DNA from: Amborella trichopoda
Lineage: Eukaryota > Streptophyta > Magnoliopsida > Amborellales > Amborellaceae
Length of the DNA: 64,000 bases
Assembly (NCBI RefSeq): GCF_000471905.2
Contig: NW_006499677.1
Location: 589,201-653,200, forward strand
Reading direction: 5' to 3'
Both the position numbers and the translations under genes were made by a program. Shown here in pieces: positions 59,877 to 64,000 of this stretch. The notes beneath the pieces are model-generated. The model was not told where the DNA came from. It did not search any database and worked only from the letters and a program-made list of their open reading frames with translations. Position 1 is the stretch's first letter. The number at the start of each line of letters is the position of its first letter.

Positions 59877-60129
59877 TGCACACTAAAAAAGACTTGATGC
59901 GCAACAGTAAAAGAGTTAAAAAGGAGCATGATAAAGGAAAAGCAAGCCAGAAAGTCCAAGCAAAGCTTAAGCCTTTTTATTGCATTAAAAAGGACTTACA
60001 AGTTACAATCAAAAGCCCATTATTAGGAAGTTACAAGACTCTTGCATCTGAGGATAAGAGGATGATTACAAGCACAAACCCATAGCACTACTCTTGAATT
60101 TGAGGATAAGAGGACAGTTACAGGCTAAA

Positions 60130-60246
60130 ATGCTCTCCTCATGAAGAAGAAGTAAAACCACCAAAGAAATGCTCTCCTCACGAAGAAGAAGCAAAACCAC
60201 CAAAGAAATACTCTCCTCATGAAGAAGAAGCAAAACCACCAAAGAG
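60130..60246. repeat. 39-bp tandem repeat, 3 copies
   Basis: Units start at 60130, 60169 and 60208, each ATGCTCTCCTCATGAAGAAG or one change from it. Not found in A. Confidence 0.92.
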
Positions 60247-62399
60247 TATGGTTACAGGCCAAAAAGAAGAAGCCAACCATTTTCAAGTCAGCTTCAATTC
60301 ATCTGACGAGTATATCAAACATACAAAGAAGACTTCCTTGGCAAGGAACTGGCCTATGATGGAGAGCATACCCTATTCACAGTGGATGCCCTTCCACAGA
60401 ACAACATGGACTTCACTGTTGTGCTGGAGGACTTGGCTCCCAACAGGCATCATAAGCCAGAATTTATCACTGGTCACAACTCTTTGCCTACTCAAGTCAG
60501 TGTTGTGAGTGGACATCTCCGCAAATGGCTTATCGCCGTGCGCAACAATTCCCAAATACGACTCACTGCCACATGCGAGCAACACCGTTCTCGTCATGAC
60601 ACCCACCATGCACTGATAAGCATCATCAAAACTCAGTGCCAGCTGTGTCTTCCAAAGGCTAGCGCTGATCGTGTTGCTAACTCCCAAAGCCAACAGGCTT
60701 TTTTGAGGCCAGCGCCGGTTGTATATTCTGAAGGCTAGCGCAAGTTATGCTTCTAACTCCCAGTGCCGGCTGCCTATTCTTGAGGATTAGCGCCGGCTGT
60801 GAATTTAAAAAATCCACCTCCGGCTGTGTATCTCAAGTCAGCACCGGCCATGTTTGTCACCGTGGCTGTTCACCTCTAGGTGCGTCTCCTTTATTCCTGA
60901 GGCTCCTCAATTTTTGATCTAAGACGCTTCTCCTCCTCGATGATTCCACGATTTTCAATGACAACCGTCGCCACGTCTTGGCCTGACACACGCCTTACAC
61001 GTGTGGATTGATGGCTGTTCTCTTGCCTGCAACTGACCACCTTCAATGACTGTCCGTTTTCCCTGAACCCTTAGGATTCTCGTCAAAAAATCCCTTCCAC
61101 TATCGGAAACCCTTTATGACCTTTCCATAAGTCACCGGGAAACCACCACGCACTCGTCAGACACTGCCAAAATCAGCAAAAGGCCCTGGGAAGCCCACTG
61201 CTTCAAATCCTGCCTCTTCTTCCCTTCATTAGGACCATCAAAACAACATTCGGAGGTCCCTGTTTCCCCGGTAAAACTGCCTCTTCCTGTTGTAAACTCT
61301 TGCAACTCCAGCAGACTCCCTGTTTGCTTCACTACCCTGGCCGGCAAACTCCTGCAAAGCGCAGTGTTCCCTGCTTGTTCTTGCTGGAATCCCTTGTATG
61401 GTCACCAAAAAACAACACTTCTTACTGCTAAATTTTTACCTTAAGTAATTTTTCCCTTCTTGAAATAGTAAAAAAATGGGAGTTACCCCCCCCTTTTATA
61501 ACTGATGCTTCCCTCAAATGCCCCTCGCAAATCGAGAATGCCAGCCATGTTCGAGAAGGCCAAACGTCAATGGTCCAGACCGGGTCTAGTTCTGACCCAA
61601 GGCCTGAGGCAAATTTTACCGTTGCTCATGAAATTCTATGCAATAGAGACCAGGATTGGATCAGGCTTGGGTGAAGCCTGAATACTAACCCACACCCAGT
61701 GCTAGTTGTATTTTCAACTCAGCGCCAGTTGCATTTTCGACCCAGCACCGGCTAAGTGTTCAAGAGACAGTGGTTGGCCATTCTCAGCGTCGGTTGCATT
61801 TTAGACTCAGCATCGGCTAAGTGTCGATTGTGTTCTCAGTGACTCAGCGTCGGCTGTGTTCAAAAGATAGCACGGGCTGTTCTCAGCGCTGGCTGTGTTT
61901 TTAATAACCTAGCGCCGACTGTGTGACCAAGAAATAATGTTCCTTGTGCTTAGTGCCGGCTGTGTTCTAAAGAGTTCATTGTCACATGCCCCATGTTAAA
62001 AGCTATTTGTGTCTTACTATTGTTATCCCCATGAAGTTGCACCTTGACTGTGATCTATTATCCCTAGCAGAGTGGTACCCAGGTCATTCTCCTCAGGCCA
62101 TGACTTCTCATCCTCAGTAGGAGTCATACTTGTAATGTAGCTCATTATCCATTTTTATTACTGCAACCTCAGTGGGTCTGCTTCACACATAGCTGGGTCA
62201 TCTTCAATGAATTTGTTCTCCATTGAGTACCATTTTTCATCTTTAAGGGAGCCACACTTTGTCTCCTTATCCCGAATGAAGTCGGCCTTCCCATCTGAAC
62301 CCCTTGCTGGTCTTAACTATTTTATCCCCAGGGAGTCAGATTGCTGTCGACAAAGACCTATTCCCACAAAGCTTCACTTACATCGTGACCCACACTGTG

Positions 62400-62760
62400 G
62401 TCTGCACTGCATGACCTTAAACTGCACAGCTTTGATATAGGTGCACGACCCTAAACTGCGTGGTCCAAACTATACGATCATAAACTGTAGCGGAGGTCTA
62501 GTTGCACGACCCTAAACTGCATGGTCCAAACTATATGACTCTAAACTATAGTGCATGTCCCAGTCGCATGACGTTAAAAGGCTTAGCGCCATGGTCCAAA
62601 CTATGTGAACTTAAACTGTAATAGAGGTCTAGTCGCATGACCTTAAACTGTATGGTTCTAGTTGTGCGACTTTAAACTGCATAACCAAACATAGTGGACG
62701 TCCTGGCCACACGACATTAAATTTCTTTGCACAGGTCATAGGGGCATGACCATAAACTCG
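62400..62760. repeat. Degenerate tandem repeats (CGACCTTAAACTGCA family)
   Basis: Reverse-complement counterpart of the array at 22140-22600 in A. About ten units built on GTCCAAACTATATGAC and TAAACTGTAGCGGAGGTCTA. Confidence 0.75.
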
Positions 62761-62811
62761 TCCCTACATACGCGCACACACCTTTTATATGCATTTTCAC
62801 ATATGTCTTCC

Positions 62812-63499
62812 CTAACCGACCCGTTTGTGTGCGCGCACTACCTTCATTACTTCCACAGTGAGTCCATCCATTTCATCATCATTCACATTCCCCAGTGAGT
62901 CTAACTCGTGTTCACAAAACGACGAACTATCCTGCCACTCATACTCGTCGTAAGCTAGTGGGTCGCCATTTTTCACCCACCTTTCATACATCATCCATCT
63001 TTTATAGGTAGCCTCTTGCCATCTACCCAAAGTGAGGAAAAACCACTACCATACTCACTCCATGACCTCCACAGACTTCTATTCATCACCATCATGGTCT
63101 AGCTGTATGACCCTAAATTGTAGTGCACATTCTGGCCGCATGACGTTAAAAGGCTTCGCACAGGTCTTGAGGGCATGATCTTAAATATGCCTTCACAAAG
63201 AAAAAAAAACAAGAAAAAATAACGGGCATGGTGTATACCTGAACAAGGGAATGTCATGAGTAAAAATGTATGGGAATGGTCATGAAACCATGGGTAAAAG
63301 AGTTCCGTAAATAAAAATCCCGAGCACGGTGAAAACCCAAAAAGGACACTGTGAGTAAAATTGGAAGAATAAGGGTGGACATGATAGAAAGGTCATGGGT
63401 AAAAGAGCTCGAAATAAAAAGGAAGTTGGAGAAAACCGTCTCTACAGTGCCATTTCCCAAGTCCAAGCAAAAATTCACAAAGGACCAATAACAGGTCAA
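62812..63499 (-). pseudogene. Antisense ORF remnants in the B 3' spacer
   Basis: 63254-63499 encodes CLDLGNGTVETVFSNFLFI and 62812-63030 encodes GRWQEATYKRWMMYERW then EYEWQDSSSFCEHELDSLGN. These match A at 21412-21621 and 21865-21990. The second segment is open for about 70 codons here but is interrupted in A. No ATG fits the conserved start (the codon there is TTG), and stops lie upstream, so an exon of a spliced antisense gene or plain DNA homology are both possible. Confidence 0.42.
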
Positions 63500-64000
63500 T
63501 GCAGCGTTCGCATGAACAGGCGGCTTCAGCCCACATTCAAAGAAAAATCCCCGGTGTTACAATACCAGGATCCAAAAATATGAGCTTTAAGGAAAAGATT
63601 CAAGCCTGAGTCTATTTACGAAAAGGACTCGAAGGACAGAAGATTCGTCAAGAAGGAAAGACAAGTCTCTTGAGGAAGGAGACTATTCTCACGAAGTCAC
63701 AAACACACTCCAAAAATGTGAAAGACCACTACGAAGGCAAGACAATGACAAAGCCAAGGTGAACCTATTAGAGACTTCATTCCGCCTTACCACAATTCCC
63801 TCTAACCGACAGGCCAAGACTTTTGGGACAGGCTAACAAAATGTCCCTGATTGGACTCAACAGATGGGGCCTACAGAGGTATCTTGACTGTCAAAAGAAA
63901 ACCTGGTGTAGCAGCAAACAACGCCAACAAAAAAAAATAAGAAAGTCACTCTGACAAACCAAAGACGCCCCAAGAAGGTTAATTCAGCCATGACTTTGGA

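Larger units (their letters stand above)
49290..64000 (+). mobile_element. Element B: Tat-type retrotransposon, right end off-window
   Basis: Same family as element A in the opposite orientation. Order: 5' LTR (49290-52082), PBS, leader ORF, gag, linker with CCHC motifs, RT, RNase H, archaeal-type RNase H, integrase, 3' spacer. The last bases (63960-64000) correspond to A position about 21140, that is 527 bp before the A 3' LTR, so the 3' LTR of B should start near 64530. The coding regions have several stops and frameshifts. Confidence 0.87.
59877..64000 (+). other. Element B 3' spacer
   Basis: Aligns piecewise with the 3' spacer of A. Contains the 39-bp repeat (60130-60246), dispersed AGCGCCGGCTGTG units (60640-61960), the CGACCTTAAACTGCA array (62400-62760) and two antisense ORF remnants. 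63717-63960 is a segment of about 240 bp that is absent from A. No sense gene. Confidence 0.75.

Noticed and set aside
1-64000. Host genes, tRNA, rRNA, or a novel defence or metabolic system
   Set aside because: No frame gives a host enzyme or defence protein, and no tRNA cloverleaf or rRNA-like stretch was noticed. All clear coding similarity is retrotransposon, LINE or the PMD/DUF7745-like ORF.

Overview
This window reads as nuclear DNA from a flowering plant, in a repeat-rich, gene-poor region. I see no complete host protein gene, tRNA, rRNA or CRISPR array. The evidence for a plant is the mix of mobile elements: Ty3/gypsy elements of the Tat/Ogre type with a second, archaeal-type RNase H between the polymerase and the integrase, plant L1-type LINE pieces, hAT-like and MITE-like ends, and an antisense ORF resembling the plant mobile domain/DUF7745 proteins. 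The species cannot be named from the sequence.

Layout. 1-12.5 kb is AT-rich DNA with no gene. It holds a small TIR repeat family (here called R1), a 2.07-kb solo LTR inserted in one R1 copy with a perfect 5-bp duplication, a LINE 3' fragment with its poly(A) end, and a GC-richer island rich in ACGT-core motifs (10.7-11.5 kb). 12.5-16.7 kb holds a hAT-like terminal-repeat element with a nested fold-back MITE, then the 5' part of a LINE (ORF1 and endonuclease) on the minus strand.

17.1-36.6 kb is one 19.4-kb LTR retrotransposon on the minus strand (element A): LTRs of about 3.5 kb, PBS, leader ORF, gag, long linker, RT, RNase H, archaeal-type RNase H, integrase, and a 4.3-kb repeat-filled 3' spacer. 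36.6-47.5 kb holds an LTR-like stretch and a second, distinct Tat/Ogre-like element on the minus strand (element C). C has a protease-to-integrase pol and, downstream on the opposite strand, the PMD/DUF7745-like ORF. C is cut at 47.485 kb by a plus-strand LTR of the A family (element B'). B' is itself cut at 49.290 kb by a plus-strand element of the same family (element B), which runs off the window end. By alignment with A, the 3' LTR of B should begin about 0.5 kb past position 64000.

All coding regions of A, B and C carry stops and frameshifts, so they are pseudogenes. The most interesting points are: no recognisable protease in either A or B; peptides conserved antisense to pol in their 3' spacers; LTRs carrying purine/pyrimidine tracts punctuated by short hairpins that stay complementary as they change; dispersed micro-hairpins in C; and a roughly 15-kb inverted pair formed by A and B. 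No new defence or metabolic system was found.
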